Of a stretch of DNA of 64,000 nucleotides, positions 9,253 to 18,545 are shown one piece after another. This DNA comes from Candidatus Tayloriibacteriota bacterium (GTDB taxonomy: Bacteria > Patescibacteria > Paceibacteria > UBA9973 > UBA6065): positions 1 through 64,000 of the forward strand of contig JACRJQ010000008.1 of the NCBI GenBank assembly GCA_016215405.1. Reading direction: 5' to 3'. A program made the translations under genes and the position numbers. Positions within the stretch are counted from its first letter, which is position 1; each line of letters opens with the position of its first letter. Below the pieces are notes generated by a model. That model saw nothing but the letters and a program-made list of their open reading frames with translations. It searched no databases and was not told the origin of the DNA.

Positions 9253-9831
9253 ATGAATGCGCTCAGGAATAAAACAGTTAAGTCACTAATAAACCTGACC
9301 CTCGAGAGAGTCCTCGGCTACAAGTTCGTAAAATCAAGCGGCGCAAGGGAGAATCGCCGAGGCTTCATCACACGGATGATCGAGGAACATTCGGATCTGA
9401 TACAGGGAGACGTGCTTAACGTCGGAGCAGGATCCTGGACATGGCCTAAAGATCGGTTCGGAAAACGATGTAACATGCAAAACCTCGATCAATTCGCAGG
9501 TCCCAACACCGACATCATCGGCGACGCCATGCGACTCACGGAATCAGTGCCAAAGGAGCACTATGACGCTGTAATCTGCATAGAGACCCTGGAACATGTC
9601 CCCGACCCCTTCAAGGCAGCGAACGAAATAGGCAAGGTTCTCAAAAAAGGAGGAGTCCTCCTCGCAAGCTCACCTTTCATGCACGAACTCCATGGCGAAA
9701 ATTATGGAGACTACTGGAGAATAACCAGACAGGGATGGAAAGAGCTCTTTAAAGGTTTCTCTTCGATAGAGATTTTCTGGCTCGGTAGAGAAAAAGAACC
9801 TCTACACTATTTTGTTATAGCGAAAAAATAA
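9253..9831 (+). CDS. SAM-dependent methyltransferase
   Basis: A 192-residue class I methyltransferase. Motif I is DVLNVGAGSWTWP (about residues 55-67), motif II region MQNLDQF, then VICIETLEHVPDPFKAANEI and LKKGGVLLASSPF. It is probably a methyltransferase-11 type acting on a sugar or lipid-linked intermediate of the surrounding cluster (inference). The ATG at 9253 follows TATACT (9241-9246) by exactly 6 nt: a leaderless transcript that starts its own unit 17 nt after the flippase stop. Confidence 0.75.
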   Translation: MNALRNKTVKSLINLTLERVLGYKFVKSSGARENRRGFITRMIEEHSDLIQGDVLNVGAGSWTWPKDRFGKRCNMQNLDQFAGPNTDIIGDAMRLTESVPKEHYDAVICIETLEHVPDPFKAANEIGKVLKKGGVLLASSPFMHELHGENYGDYWRITRQGWKELFKGFSSIEIFWLGREKEPLHYFVIAKK

Positions 9832-9835
9832 GAAA

Positions 9836-11611
9836 ATGTGCGGAATCATCGCCATAGCCGGAAAAGAGACAGGTAAGACTCACGGCCACATCGCCTCTAT
9901 CATGACGAGGGCTCTTTCGAGTCGCGGGCCAGACGACACCGGAACTTTCTCCTTCCCTAATTGCGTGCTCGGACACACACGGCTTTCTATAATCGACCTT
10001 GGCGGCGGCCATCAACCGATGAAAGATCCCCAGACTGGGAATGCGATCGTATTCAATGGGGAGATATTTAATTACCGCGAGCTTAAAGAAGAGCTTGAAC
10101 GGAAAGGGCACCGATTCCACAGCAGTTCAGATACAGAGGTTATACTGAAAGCCTATGCGGAATTCGGCGAATCATGCGTCGATCGTCTCGACGGCCAGTT
10201 CGCATTCGCTCTGTGGAATGAAAAGAGCGATTCTCTATTCCTCGCCCGAGACAGATTCGGAGAGAAGCCTCTTTATTACGCATCGATCGAGGACATGCTC
10301 ATCGTGGCATCGGAAATCAAGGCGATCCAGGCGTCAGGACTCGTTGAGATGAGCCTCGACATGACCTCTCTCGACAATTATCTCTCCTTGCTTTTCATCC
10401 CCCCTTGGCGAAGCGCGTACAAGAGCATAAAACCTCTTCCCCCTGCGCACAGAGCACGCTGGAAAGACGGAAAGCTTGAAATCGAGCGATACTGGAAACT
10501 CAAAAGGCAACCTCTCTCTGTGACCGAATCGGAAGCCGTGGAAATCACGAGACACCTCTTGTCGGAATCCGTTAAAAGTAGGCTGGTTGCAGACGTAGAA
10601 GTCGGCACATTCCTTTCGGGGGGAATCGACTCGAGCATAATCACTTGCTTGTCCCAAAAAGCGATATCAAGAACAAACAAGCGCATAAAGGCATTTTCAG
10701 CAAAATTCGACGGATTCATCGACGAAACAGTACAAGCAAAAGAGACAGCCGCGGTTTGTGGCACCGATCATCACATACGCAACGTCGAAGCTGATATGCT
10801 CGGCGCGTTCGACGAGACCATTCGCTATTTCGACGAGCCGCTCGCAGATTCTTCTTGCATTCCCGTACACCTCATATCTCAATTCGCTCGGGAGGATGTG
10901 AAGGTTGCTTTGTCAGGAGATGGCGGAGACGAACTCTTCTATGGCTATGGGCATTACCGATTCCCGTGGAATCTCCCGCGATCACAAAAGATATTCCAAA
11001 GTCTGTTCTCCAATCCTTTTGCATACTATAAGAACTACATCCAGTACTTCAAACCCCACGAAAGAGAGAAACTTTGGAAAGACCCTTCGTTCATGGAGCG
11101 CGATCCCATCGATGCGCACATAGACTTCTCGGAGGCGAAAACCCCCCTCGAAAAGATCAACCTCGTGGATATGTATATGATCCTACCGGGCGACATGCTC
11201 GCGAAAGTGGACCGTGCGTCAATGATGAACTCCCTCGAGATAAGAAGCCCTTTCCTCAACCACAAGCTCGCTGAGTTCGCCTACAACCTGCCAGCCTCGT
11301 ACAAAACCAACCGGCACCGCGGAAAACTCATCCTAGAAAAAGCGTTCTCTGACATATTGCCTCTCGGCCTATTCGCCAGGAAGAAGCAGGGATTCAACGC
11401 TCCTGTTCGCGAGTGGCTAAAGAGAGCTGAATGGAAGAAACGGGTGTACGAAGCGGTCTCAGATGACTCCCCGCTCGCGGAATTACTTGACGTGTCGTAC
11501 GCAAAGACATTTGTCGATAGGTTCTATGGCGGAGAAGAGGGTGTCCATCAGAAGATATGGATATTCCTCGTGCTTTCCGCATGGCTTAAAAGGCTTTCAT
11601 TAAAGAAATAG
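9836..11611 (+). CDS. asnB: Asparagine synthase (glutamine-hydrolysing), AsnB type
   Basis: A 591-residue enzyme: N-terminal Ntn glutaminase domain with nucleophile Cys2 (MCGIIAIAG), ammonia-tunnel region FNGEIFNYRELKEEL, and synthetase PP-loop LSGGIDSS near residue 261, followed by LSGDGGDELFYGY. Family reaction: ATP-dependent transfer of glutamine nitrogen to aspartate. In polysaccharide clusters such proteins often amidate uronic acids or amino sugars instead; the context suggests this but the sequence does not prove it. It starts 4 nt after the methyltransferase stop and sits 1 nt before the next glycosyltransferase. Confidence 0.9.
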   Translation: MCGIIAIAGKETGKTHGHIASIMTRALSSRGPDDTGTFSFPNCVLGHTRLSIIDLGGGHQPMKDPQTGNAIVFNGEIFNYRELKEELERKGHRFHSSSDTEVILKAYAEFGESCVDRLDGQFAFALWNEKSDSLFLARDRFGEKPLYYASIEDMLIVASEIKAIQASGLVEMSLDMTSLDNYLSLLFIPPWRSAYKSIKPLPPAHRARWKDGKLEIERYWKLKRQPLSVTESEAVEITRHLLSESVKSRLVADVEVGTFLSGGIDSSIITCLSQKAISRTNKRIKAFSAKFDGFIDETVQAKETAAVCGTDHHIRNVEADMLGAFDETIRYFDEPLADSSCIPVHLISQFAREDVKVALSGDGGDELFYGYGHYRFPWNLPRSQKIFQSLFSNPFAYYKNYIQYFKPHEREKLWKDPSFMERDPIDAHIDFSEAKTPLEKINLVDMYMILPGDMLAKVDRASMMNSLEIRSPFLNHKLAEFAYNLPASYKTNRHRGKLILEKAFSDILPLGLFARKKQGFNAPVREWLKRAEWKKRVYEAVSDDSPLAELLDVSYAKTFVDRFYGGEEGVHQKIWIFLVLSAWLKRLSLKK

Positions 11612-11612
11612 C

Positions 11613-12755
11613 ATGTTGAGGCTTATCAACCGACTGCGTCTAAAACTCAAGGGAGGTGTCTGGACTATAAAGCCTCAAGGACTCCCGAAAGGTCGAACGC
11701 TTATCTCGTACACCACTCTTCCGTTCATGTCTGGAAACGGCGCGCTTTCCGCGCACACCAATCGTTGGGAATGCAAAGAAATCGCGAACACATTCTTGAA
11801 TCGTGGCTACGTCGTCGATGTAATAGATTGGGACCGGCCGTTCATCCCTAAGACGAGATACGACTTCCTGATCGATGTAAGACCTGATATGGAACGCTTG
11901 GCGGAAAAACTCAATAACGACTGCTATAAGGTCTTCCACGCGACCGGCGCTCACTGGGATTTCCAAAACAGGGCCGAAATAAGAAGAATAGCCGACATAG
12001 AGATGCGGCGCGGGAAGAAACTCACGCCAAGAAGGCTCCAGCGCGAAGGGCACTCTGCAGAAACCGCTGACATCATAACCTCATTAGGAAACGATTTCAC
12101 TATTTCTACCTATGCGTTCGCAAAAAAAGACATAGTCCGCATACCGATATCTACCACGCGCCTCTTCCCCTCCCCGGAATCGAAGAATTTCGAAACTGCT
12201 CGAAATAGCTTTGTGTGGATCGGCGGGGCTGGTATGGCACACAAGGGCCTCGACCTCGTCCTCGAAGCATTCTCAGGAATGCCTGAACTAATCCTGACTG
12301 TATTTGGAAAAGGCGACTCTGATTTTATGGACGTGTACAAAAAAGAGCTTTTTGAGACAGCTAATATCAAATACGAGGGGTATGTCGACATTGGAAGCGA
12401 GAGGTTTTCTAAGGTCGTGGAGGCTTCCCTCGCGCTTGTTTTCCCTTCATGCTCCGAAGGCGGAGGCGGGAGCGCCATCGAGTGTATGCATGCGGGGCTT
12501 ATCCCGATCGTAAGTCGCGAGGCATCCGTAGATGTCGAAGACTTCGGTATCATCTTGCGCGAAAATACGATAGAAGAGATTCGCGCTCAAGCTCAGCATC
12601 TGGCTTCTCTGCCTACAGAAGCGCTCAAAAGGTCTGCGATCAAGGCTTGGGAATACGCTCGAAAGCGACACACCCGAGAGAGCTTTTCGTTAGCATTCAG
12701 GTCGTTTGTGGAACGAATCGAACAAGAGCGATATCATAAAAGCCATGAGATGTAA
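11613..12755 (+). CDS. Glycosyltransferase, GT-B fold (family 4-like)
   Basis: A 380-residue putative retaining glycosyltransferase. The C-terminal Rossmann half is recognisable: VWIGGAGMAHKGLDLVLEAF (about residue 205), LTVFGKGDSDF, and the donor-binding segment FPSCSEGGGGSAIECMHAGL. The N-terminal acceptor domain is divergent. Donor and acceptor are unknown. Its last 11 nt overlap the next gene, whose promoter-like TATCAT lies inside this coding region. Confidence 0.75.
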   Translation: MLRLINRLRLKLKGGVWTIKPQGLPKGRTLISYTTLPFMSGNGALSAHTNRWECKEIANTFLNRGYVVDVIDWDRPFIPKTRYDFLIDVRPDMERLAEKLNNDCYKVFHATGAHWDFQNRAEIRRIADIEMRRGKKLTPRRLQREGHSAETADIITSLGNDFTISTYAFAKKDIVRIPISTTRLFPSPESKNFETARNSFVWIGGAGMAHKGLDLVLEAFSGMPELILTVFGKGDSDFMDVYKKELFETANIKYEGYVDIGSERFSKVVEASLALVFPSCSEGGGGSAIECMHAGLIPIVSREASVDVEDFGIILRENTIEEIRAQAQHLASLPTEALKRSAIKAWEYARKRHTRESFSLAFRSFVERIEQERYHKSHEM

Positions 12756-13515
12756 GATATGCGACTCGGATTCCAAGCTATTATTCAATGCGCTAGTGCT
12801 CAGAAAGCACGATGTCGGGTACTATATCTGTCCGAAGTGCGGATTTATACAGACAGAGAAGCCTTATTGGCTCCATGAGGCGTATAAGAACGCCATAAAC
12901 GCCTGCGATACCGGCCTTCTAGCGAGGAATCAGAGATTCTCCAAGCCGGTCGCCTTGATTATTTATTACTTCCTCGGCAAGGATATCGCCTGCCTCGATT
13001 ACGCCGGAGGATACGGCGTGTTCACCCGCCTGATGAGAGACATTGGCTTCGATTTTTACTGGCACGATCCATATTGCGAAAACCTCTTCGCGAAAGGCTT
13101 CGAGCTCGACAAAGCGAAGCGTCGCATCGGTCTCGTTACTGCGTTCGAAGCATTCGAACACTTCGAAGATCCAAAAGCCGAGCTAGAAAAAATCTTGTCG
13201 ATATCGAGAACCGTACTATTCTCTACAGATCTCGTACCTCAGCCTGCTCCAAAGCTCAATGAGTGGTGGTACTACTCACCAGAGCACGGCCAACACGTAT
13301 CCTTCTATTCAAAAAAGTCGATAGAGACCCTCGCAAAGACCTATAATCTCCGCTATTACACCGACAACAAGAGACTCCACCTACTCACAGACAGGAAGCT
13401 GCCTCTTTTCAGCTTCAGGCTCGTAACTCACCTCCGTAAACTGGGCATGCCCTACCACTATGTAAAGAGCCGGGTGGAGTCGAGGATAAAAAGTGACATG
13501 CGGACGGTTATTTGA
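12745..13515 (+). CDS. Zinc-ribbon class I methyltransferase
   Basis: A 256-residue protein beginning MRCKICDS, with a second pair CPKCGF about 28 residues later, a treble-clef-like zinc ribbon typical of C-methyltransferases of deoxysugars. It is followed by DYAGGYGVFTRLM (motif I, about residue 90) and VTAFEAFEHFEDPKAELEKI. I chose the ATG at 12745 rather than 13 codons earlier because the zinc ribbon starts there and a TATCAT (12732-12737) lies 7 nt upstream. Function in sugar methylation is inferred from family and neighbourhood. Confidence 0.7.
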   Translation: MRCKICDSDSKLLFNALVLRKHDVGYYICPKCGFIQTEKPYWLHEAYKNAINACDTGLLARNQRFSKPVALIIYYFLGKDIACLDYAGGYGVFTRLMRDIGFDFYWHDPYCENLFAKGFELDKAKRRIGLVTAFEAFEHFEDPKAELEKILSISRTVLFSTDLVPQPAPKLNEWWYYSPEHGQHVSFYSKKSIETLAKTYNLRYYTDNKRLHLLTDRKLPLFSFRLVTHLRKLGMPYHYVKSRVESRIKSDMRTVI

Positions 13516-13523
13516 ACGCTTCG

Positions 13524-13561
13524 TTGAAAAAAGGTCTCTATATCGCTATAATTCGAGCCAC
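13524..13561 (+). promoter_or_regulatory. Consensus promoter of the epimerase gene
   Basis: -35 TTGAAA at 13524-13529, 17-nt spacer, -10 TATAAT at 13547-13552, then 9 nt (TCGAGCCAC) to the ATG at 13562. The implied leader is only 2-3 nt and has no ribosome-binding site. Confidence 0.7.
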
Positions 13562-14593
13562 ATGAAGAAATACCTCCTTATCGGCGGCGCAGGCTTTATA
13601 GGTATCAATTTCGCTGACGCGCTTCTTAGCCGTGGCGACGAAGTAACGGTTTTCGACAATTTCTCAAGAAAAGGCACCGAGATTAACATCAATTGGCTCA
13701 AGTCTGCTTACAAAAGAGGGCTCGTCGTCGTACGAGGTGATATAAGGTCTGATTTCGAGATCCTTAAAAAACTAGCTGAGGAACACGACGTCATACACCA
13801 TCTTGCCGCCCAAGTGGCGGTAACCACGTCAACCGCCAACCCTAGGGAGGATTTCGAGATCAATGCGCTCGGCACGTTCAATGTCCTCGAGGCTGTCCGC
13901 CTTTCAAAACGAAAGCCCATGCTGATTTACGCCTCCACGAATAAGGTATACGGAGGAATGGATGAGGTAAAGATAGCGGAAAAGAAAGATAAATACGATT
14001 ACAAAGATATCGAGGGGATCAGCGAAAAGCAGCCGCTCGATTTCCATTCGCCTTATGGATGTTCCAAAGGAGCGGGCGATCAGTATGTCCGCGATTATTC
14101 CCGCATATACGGTCTGAAGACGGTCGTCATGAGGCAATCGTGCATATACGGACCTCATCAGTTCGGCGTTGAAGACCAAGGTTGGGTGGCATGGTTCATC
14201 ATCGCGACGATCCTCGGCAAGGATATTACCATCTACGGGAACGGCAAACAGGTCCGTGACGTGCTTCACGTCCGTGATTTGTTCGAATTGTGGGATATTG
14301 CGGAAAAGAACGCGACCAGGTCATCAGGCAAAGCATATAACGTTGGCGGCGGGCCGAAGGAGTCCACTTCCCTTCTCGCATTTTTAGCTTACCTAGAGAA
14401 AATATCCGGTAATAAGATTCCGTTAAAATTCTCAGATTGGCGCCCTGGCGATCAGCCGGTCTACATCTCAGATATATCGAAGGTCAAAAAAGATCTTGGA
14501 TGGAAGCCTGCAACCAAAAAAGAAAAAGGGTTCACCGAACTCTACGAGTGGGCCCTAAAGAATAAAGAGGTTCTAAGGAAGGCTCTCTCCTAA
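13562..14593 (+). CDS. NAD-dependent sugar epimerase, CDP-paratose 2-epimerase-like
   Basis: A 343-residue extended short-chain dehydrogenase. NAD motif GGAGFIG at residues 8-14, catalytic YGCSK (Y-x3-K near residue 163), and ASTNKVYGGM. The stretch AAQVAVTTSTANPREDFEIN is typical of CDP-paratose 2-epimerase (Tyv/RfbE) relatives rather than GalE. It probably makes a deoxyhexose nucleotide for the cluster. The frame is open upstream of 13562, but the first residue of the fold and the promoter both support this start. Confidence 0.8.
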   Translation: MKKYLLIGGAGFIGINFADALLSRGDEVTVFDNFSRKGTEININWLKSAYKRGLVVVRGDIRSDFEILKKLAEEHDVIHHLAAQVAVTTSTANPREDFEINALGTFNVLEAVRLSKRKPMLIYASTNKVYGGMDEVKIAEKKDKYDYKDIEGISEKQPLDFHSPYGCSKGAGDQYVRDYSRIYGLKTVVMRQSCIYGPHQFGVEDQGWVAWFIIATILGKDITIYGNGKQVRDVLHVRDLFELWDIAEKNATRSSGKAYNVGGGPKESTSLLAFLAYLEKISGNKIPLKFSDWRPGDQPVYISDISKVKKDLGWKPATKKEKGFTELYEWALKNKEVLRKALS

Positions 14594-14605
14594 GCAGCAA
14601 CGCTC

Positions 14606-15646
14606 GTGCAGAAGCTAAGGCTCGCTTTCATAGACCACTCCTTCCATAAAAAATCGCGATCGGGAGATTTCCTGCGTCGGATATTTTCCGATCATTTTGA
14701 GATAACGGACTACTGGGATGAATCGTGGCAGGGGGGGGCCACCGTGCCGCCTGAAGAAATCAATAAGCATGATTATGCGTTCTATTTCCAAGTTCTCAAT
14801 CCCTTCCACGAACTCGAGCGCATTCGCGTGCCGATGCTCTGGGCGCCGATGTACGACGGTATTAAGTTCAATTATTTTTACTGGAAAGCCATCTCTCAGT
14901 TCGATATAAAAATACTATCATTTTCAAAGAAGATAACTTCTTGGCTAACCGCATTCTCGAATCCGGTACTTCCCTTACAATACTACATCCCTCCTACGGA
15001 GATTGAGCAGATTCAGGGCAACCGGGTCTTTTTCTGGTACCGCGGCGGCATCACATTCAATGATATAAAAAGGCTTATCGACCCTCGACAAATTGACCGT
15101 TTCACACTCTTCGAAAATCCGGACAAAGAGGGCCAGACATTCTCGATCTCAAAGGAGGATATTGAGGGCTATAAGATCGAAAGAGTCGTCGAGAGTTTCC
15201 TTCCAAAAGAGCGCTACTCGAAGCTCGTCCGAGACTCCAATATCTTTATCGCACCAAGGAAGAAAGAAGGAATTGGAATGAGCTTTATCGAGGCTCTAGC
15301 GGCAGGAAAATGCGTAATCGGATATGATGACGCGACGCTCTGCGAATACGTAACCCACGGAATCGACGGACTCCTCTTCACCGAGAACACGCCCCGTCTC
15401 GACTTATCAAAAACAGATGCAATCAGACACGCCGCGGCAGAGAGATATTCGATAGGATACGATCGGTGGTTATTAGAACGAAAAGCGATCCTTCCTTTCC
15501 TGACCGCCCCATATCGGGCCCAAACATCCCACTTCTCGAGATCGTTGTGGGTTTTCCTCTATCGTGTTTCCGCCTTCAAGCGCAAAGTCAGATACTATAT
15601 ATTCGTAAAGGTCCCAGGAAAGGCTAAGACCTTAAAAAAACCATGA
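14606..15646 (+). CDS. Glycosyltransferase-like protein (GT-B)
   Basis: A 346-residue protein; the C-terminal half has the GT-B donor-site pattern (IFIAPRKKEGIGMSFIEALA, about residues 210-230, then GKCVIGYDDATLCEYV), which resembles retaining glycosyltransferases, while the N-terminal half is divergent. The start codon is GTG at 14606 (no ATG nearby), 12 nt after the epimerase stop, without an SD. It overlaps the next gene by 4 nt (ATGA). Specificity unknown. Confidence 0.6.
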   Translation: MQKLRLAFIDHSFHKKSRSGDFLRRIFSDHFEITDYWDESWQGGATVPPEEINKHDYAFYFQVLNPFHELERIRVPMLWAPMYDGIKFNYFYWKAISQFDIKILSFSKKITSWLTAFSNPVLPLQYYIPPTEIEQIQGNRVFFWYRGGITFNDIKRLIDPRQIDRFTLFENPDKEGQTFSISKEDIEGYKIERVVESFLPKERYSKLVRDSNIFIAPRKKEGIGMSFIEALAAGKCVIGYDDATLCEYVTHGIDGLLFTENTPRLDLSKTDAIRHAAAERYSIGYDRWLLERKAILPFLTAPYRAQTSHFSRSLWVFLYRVSAFKRKVRYYIFVKVPGKAKTLKKP

Positions 15647-16500
15647 AACCTCTTATTTCAGTCATCATACCCTCACACAACTGTGCCCAAACAATCGAAA
15701 CCGCAATACAATCGATACTTAATCAGACCTGGAAAAATCTTGAGGTAATCGTCATCGATGATGGAAGCACCGATGGGAGCGAAAAAATAGTCAGAAATCT
15801 AGCCTCAAGGGACGAAAGAGTGAGGTACTTCGCGCTTCCTTGGAAAGACCCCCGTAGAATCAATTGGAGGGGAGTAAACATAAACGCCGGCTATATGGCG
15901 AGAAACTACGGCTTTGAGCAGGCACGCGGAGAATGGATAACATTCCAGGACGCTGACGACGCATCGCTTCTAAACAGGATAGAGGTACAATACGACCTTG
16001 CGCAAAAATACGACGCTCTCCATGTTTCCATTCAATGGCAGCAACTAAGACCAGAGCTTGTAGGCAAAAAGCTCGACGTTGGGGCGGTTCTGCGCGAACG
16101 AAGCGACATTGTCGTATCGGCAAAAGAAACTTCCCGATTAGCCAAAGAGACCAAAGGCATCCTCATGGGAAACTGGTTTCCTCATGGGTACGTACCATTC
16201 ATATTCAAATGGTTCCATCTCTTCCGCCCTTTCTTTTTTAAAAAACTTGATCCATATCCTGGAACCGGAGGCGCCGTATTCGTCCATCGGTCTGTTCTTG
16301 AAAAAATAAAGTATCGGCAGCTTGACGAACGGATATGGCCGTCAACTAGGGGCAGAGGCGCGGATAGGGACTTCAATTTTCAAGTCGCCGAGACATTCGG
16401 GAAATCATTCGCTTTCAATCTCCCCCTCTATCTCTGGAGAGTGCGTGGACAGAACCCGATGTTCTCAAATGATGAGTATGATAAATACATAATCCGATGA
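15643..16500 (+). CDS. Family 2 glycosyltransferase
   Basis: A 285-residue GT-A enzyme: ISVIIPSHNCAQTIETAIQS at the N-terminus, VIDDGSTDGSEKIV (UDP-sugar-binding aspartate region, about residue 40), and the DXD-like FQDADDAS near residue 105. Later AVFVHRSVLEKIKYRQLDER places the acceptor-side motifs. ATGA overlaps both upstream and downstream indicate translational coupling. It is the last gene of the AT-richer block; the overlapping next gene is visibly GC-richer. Confidence 0.8.
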   Translation: MKPLISVIIPSHNCAQTIETAIQSILNQTWKNLEVIVIDDGSTDGSEKIVRNLASRDERVRYFALPWKDPRRINWRGVNINAGYMARNYGFEQARGEWITFQDADDASLLNRIEVQYDLAQKYDALHVSIQWQQLRPELVGKKLDVGAVLRERSDIVVSAKETSRLAKETKGILMGNWFPHGYVPFIFKWFHLFRPFFFKKLDPYPGTGGAVFVHRSVLEKIKYRQLDERIWPSTRGRGADRDFNFQVAETFGKSFAFNLPLYLWRVRGQNPMFSNDEYDKYIIR

Positions 16501-17402
16501 AATTCTCCGTCGTCACCCCTTCATACAACCTCGACAAATGGCTCCCGCAGACCATAGAGAGCGTGATATCCCAATCGGGAGATTTCGAGATCGAATACAT
16601 CGTCGTCGACGGAGGCTCGAGCGATAAAAGCCTCTCGATCGCCGAGGAATACAAAAAAAAGATCGAATCGGGCGCCTTCCCTATCGCCTGCCGCAAAGTA
16701 TCGATGACGTGCGTCGTCGAAAAGGAGACGGGTATGTACGAGGCGATCAATCGCGGGTTCGCGCGCGCGACCGGGAACATATACGCCTGGATAAATTCCG
16801 ACGACGTGTACGAGGCGGGCGCGTTCAAGGCGATCAAAGAAGCCGTGGAAAGATACCCTGACATCGACTGGATCAAAGGGATCACCTCGACCATAGATGA
16901 GAATGGCTCGGTCATACAGGACGGGTCGGCGAAGATCTACCGTCAAGACTGGATCCGCGACGGCATATACGGCCAAGAGGCCTACTTTATAGAGCAGGAC
17001 AGCGTCTTTTGGCGCGCGAGCCTCTGGAAGAGCGCGGGGCCGATACCCGCAGAGCTTAGAAGCGCCGGAGACTACTGGTTATGGATGAGCTTCGCGAGAT
17101 TCTCGCCTCTCTGGACCCTTAAGAATCGGACGAGCTGCTTTAGGAAGCGAGAAGGACAGATCTCGAAAGACGTCTCGAAGTACAAGGCCGAGCAGTGGAC
17201 TATCCGTCCGGCGCGCAGCCTCAAGGCCCTTCAAGCAAAGGCGTTCTTTACCGTCCAATCGCGCGTCACGGCCCTTTACCCAAAGATGGAGAGCCTCTTT
17301 ATCACCCTCTATCCGATCTTCTTTATGACAGGAAAGCACGCTGAATACATCGAGATGGGAAAGGAGCCGAAAAGGGCGATTGCGAGATCGTATAAAGTAT
17401 AA
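16497..17402 (+). CDS. Family 2 glycosyltransferase
   Basis: A 301-residue GT-A enzyme with FSVVTPSYNLDKWLPQTIES, VVDGGSSDKSLSIAEEY, and INSDDVYEAGAF as the DXD-type metal site (about residues 98-109). C-terminal RQDWIRDGIYGQEAYFIEQD (about 140) is common in GT2 sugar transferases of O-antigen clusters. Codon choice is GC-rich like the core genome, in contrast to the four-base-overlapping gene before it. A hairpin terminator follows at 17430-17454. Confidence 0.8.
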   Translation: MKFSVVTPSYNLDKWLPQTIESVISQSGDFEIEYIVVDGGSSDKSLSIAEEYKKKIESGAFPIACRKVSMTCVVEKETGMYEAINRGFARATGNIYAWINSDDVYEAGAFKAIKEAVERYPDIDWIKGITSTIDENGSVIQDGSAKIYRQDWIRDGIYGQEAYFIEQDSVFWRASLWKSAGPIPAELRSAGDYWLWMSFARFSPLWTLKNRTSCFRKREGQISKDVSKYKAEQWTIRPARSLKALQAKAFFTVQSRVTALYPKMESLFITLYPIFFMTGKHAEYIEMGKEPKRAIARSYKV

Positions 17403-17429
17403 AAGCGACGGTAATGGAATTATCATGAA

Positions 17430-17454
17430 GAGACCCGTTTGAGACGGGCTCTTT
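17430..17454. terminator. Convergent-gene terminator
   Basis: Stem CCCGT/ACGGG extended by GAG/CTC, loop TTGAG, followed by CTTTC. It sits between the converging genes ending at 17402 and 17455. Confidence 0.65.
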
Positions 17455-18513
17455 CTATCGCGCCGACCGGGCGATCAACTTAAAGAATGACGCGAGCTCT
17501 CTCGCTACGTCGTCGGCAGCGCATCTCTTGAGTATGAACTCCCGTGCCGCCAGGCCCATCTTTTTCCTGCGTTCTCCGTCATCGAGCAGTGACAGCACCG
17601 CAGAGCGGAGCGCAGACGCATCGTGCGGCGGAACCAAAATACCATTGACGCCGTTTTCGATGTACGACTCCATGGTCGGCGTTCTTGTCGCGACCACAGG
17701 CTTTCCCATCGCCATCGCCTCGACGAGCGAAGAGCAGCCCATGGCCTCGTTTATGCCTCCTCGAATATCGAGGGGGAGCACGACGACCTTCGCGGTATCA
17801 TATTCGCGCACGATATCGACAGGGCTGAATTCGCGAGCCGAAAAATTCGACGGGAGCTTTAGCTTCGCCACCTTATAAGGCTTGGTCGCGATGACCACGG
17901 ACACATCGATCCCTCCGCACGCTTCGAAGAACGTCTTGTAGTCGCGGCCCGGATCAAAGCCCACGGTGAAGACCTTGTTCTCCTCGCCTGAATTTCTAGG
18001 CTTGAAGAATTCAAGATCCGACCCCAAAGGAATGAACCGGATCCTCTCTTTCATCTCTGGAAACCGCCTTTGCAGCCTAGACTCCTCGTCCCTGCTTATG
18101 GCCACGATACCGTCGGCGCGGCGGACCATCCACCTGAACACCCTCTGCCTGAGGGTCTTCTCTTCTCCCAAAAGCCCCATGATGCTGAAATCGAACATGA
18201 CCCATCGAGGCTTCTTGAACGGATAGAGCGCGTGAAGAAGCTGGCTTCCGAAGGCTGTAGACGTGAATACGGCGTCGTATCTGAGCATCTTGAAAAAGAG
18301 AGGCAGATGCACGAAATATATGTTGAGCACCCGCTTGCGCAAAAAATCGCAAAGCGCCTTCGGCAGATATTGCTCTATCTCTATATAGTCGGCTTCGACT
18401 CCGTATTGGCGGAGCCTGAGCATCCCGTAAAAATGGTTATCGTGAGACTCTCCCTTCTTCACCTTATCTACCAAGCCCTCTCTCACGCGATTGAATAGAT
18501 ATAGAACCTTCAT
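17455..18513 (-). CDS. Family 1/4 glycosyltransferase
   Basis: A 352-residue GT-B enzyme. The C-terminal half shows FTVGFDPGRDYKTFFEACGG, VVLPLDIRGGINEAMGCSSL and VEAMAMGKPVVATRTPTMES (donor-binding Glu region near residue 266), then ENGVNGILVPPHDASALRSA. Substrates unknown. It diverges from the FkbM-type gene: their starts are only 32 nt apart, and each has a TATCAT/TATACG -10-like box within about 9 nt of its ATG. Confidence 0.8.
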   Translation of the reverse strand: MKVLYLFNRVREGLVDKVKKGESHDNHFYGMLRLRQYGVEADYIEIEQYLPKALCDFLRKRVLNIYFVHLPLFFKMLRYDAVFTSTAFGSQLLHALYPFKKPRWVMFDFSIMGLLGEEKTLRQRVFRWMVRRADGIVAISRDEESRLQRRFPEMKERIRFIPLGSDLEFFKPRNSGEENKVFTVGFDPGRDYKTFFEACGGIDVSVVIATKPYKVAKLKLPSNFSAREFSPVDIVREYDTAKVVVLPLDIRGGINEAMGCSSLVEAMAMGKPVVATRTPTMESYIENGVNGILVPPHDASALRSAVLSLLDDGERRKKMGLAAREFILKRCAADDVARELASFFKLIARSAR

Positions 18514-18545
18514 GATTCTCGCATGATATCATATACGCACTTTCT

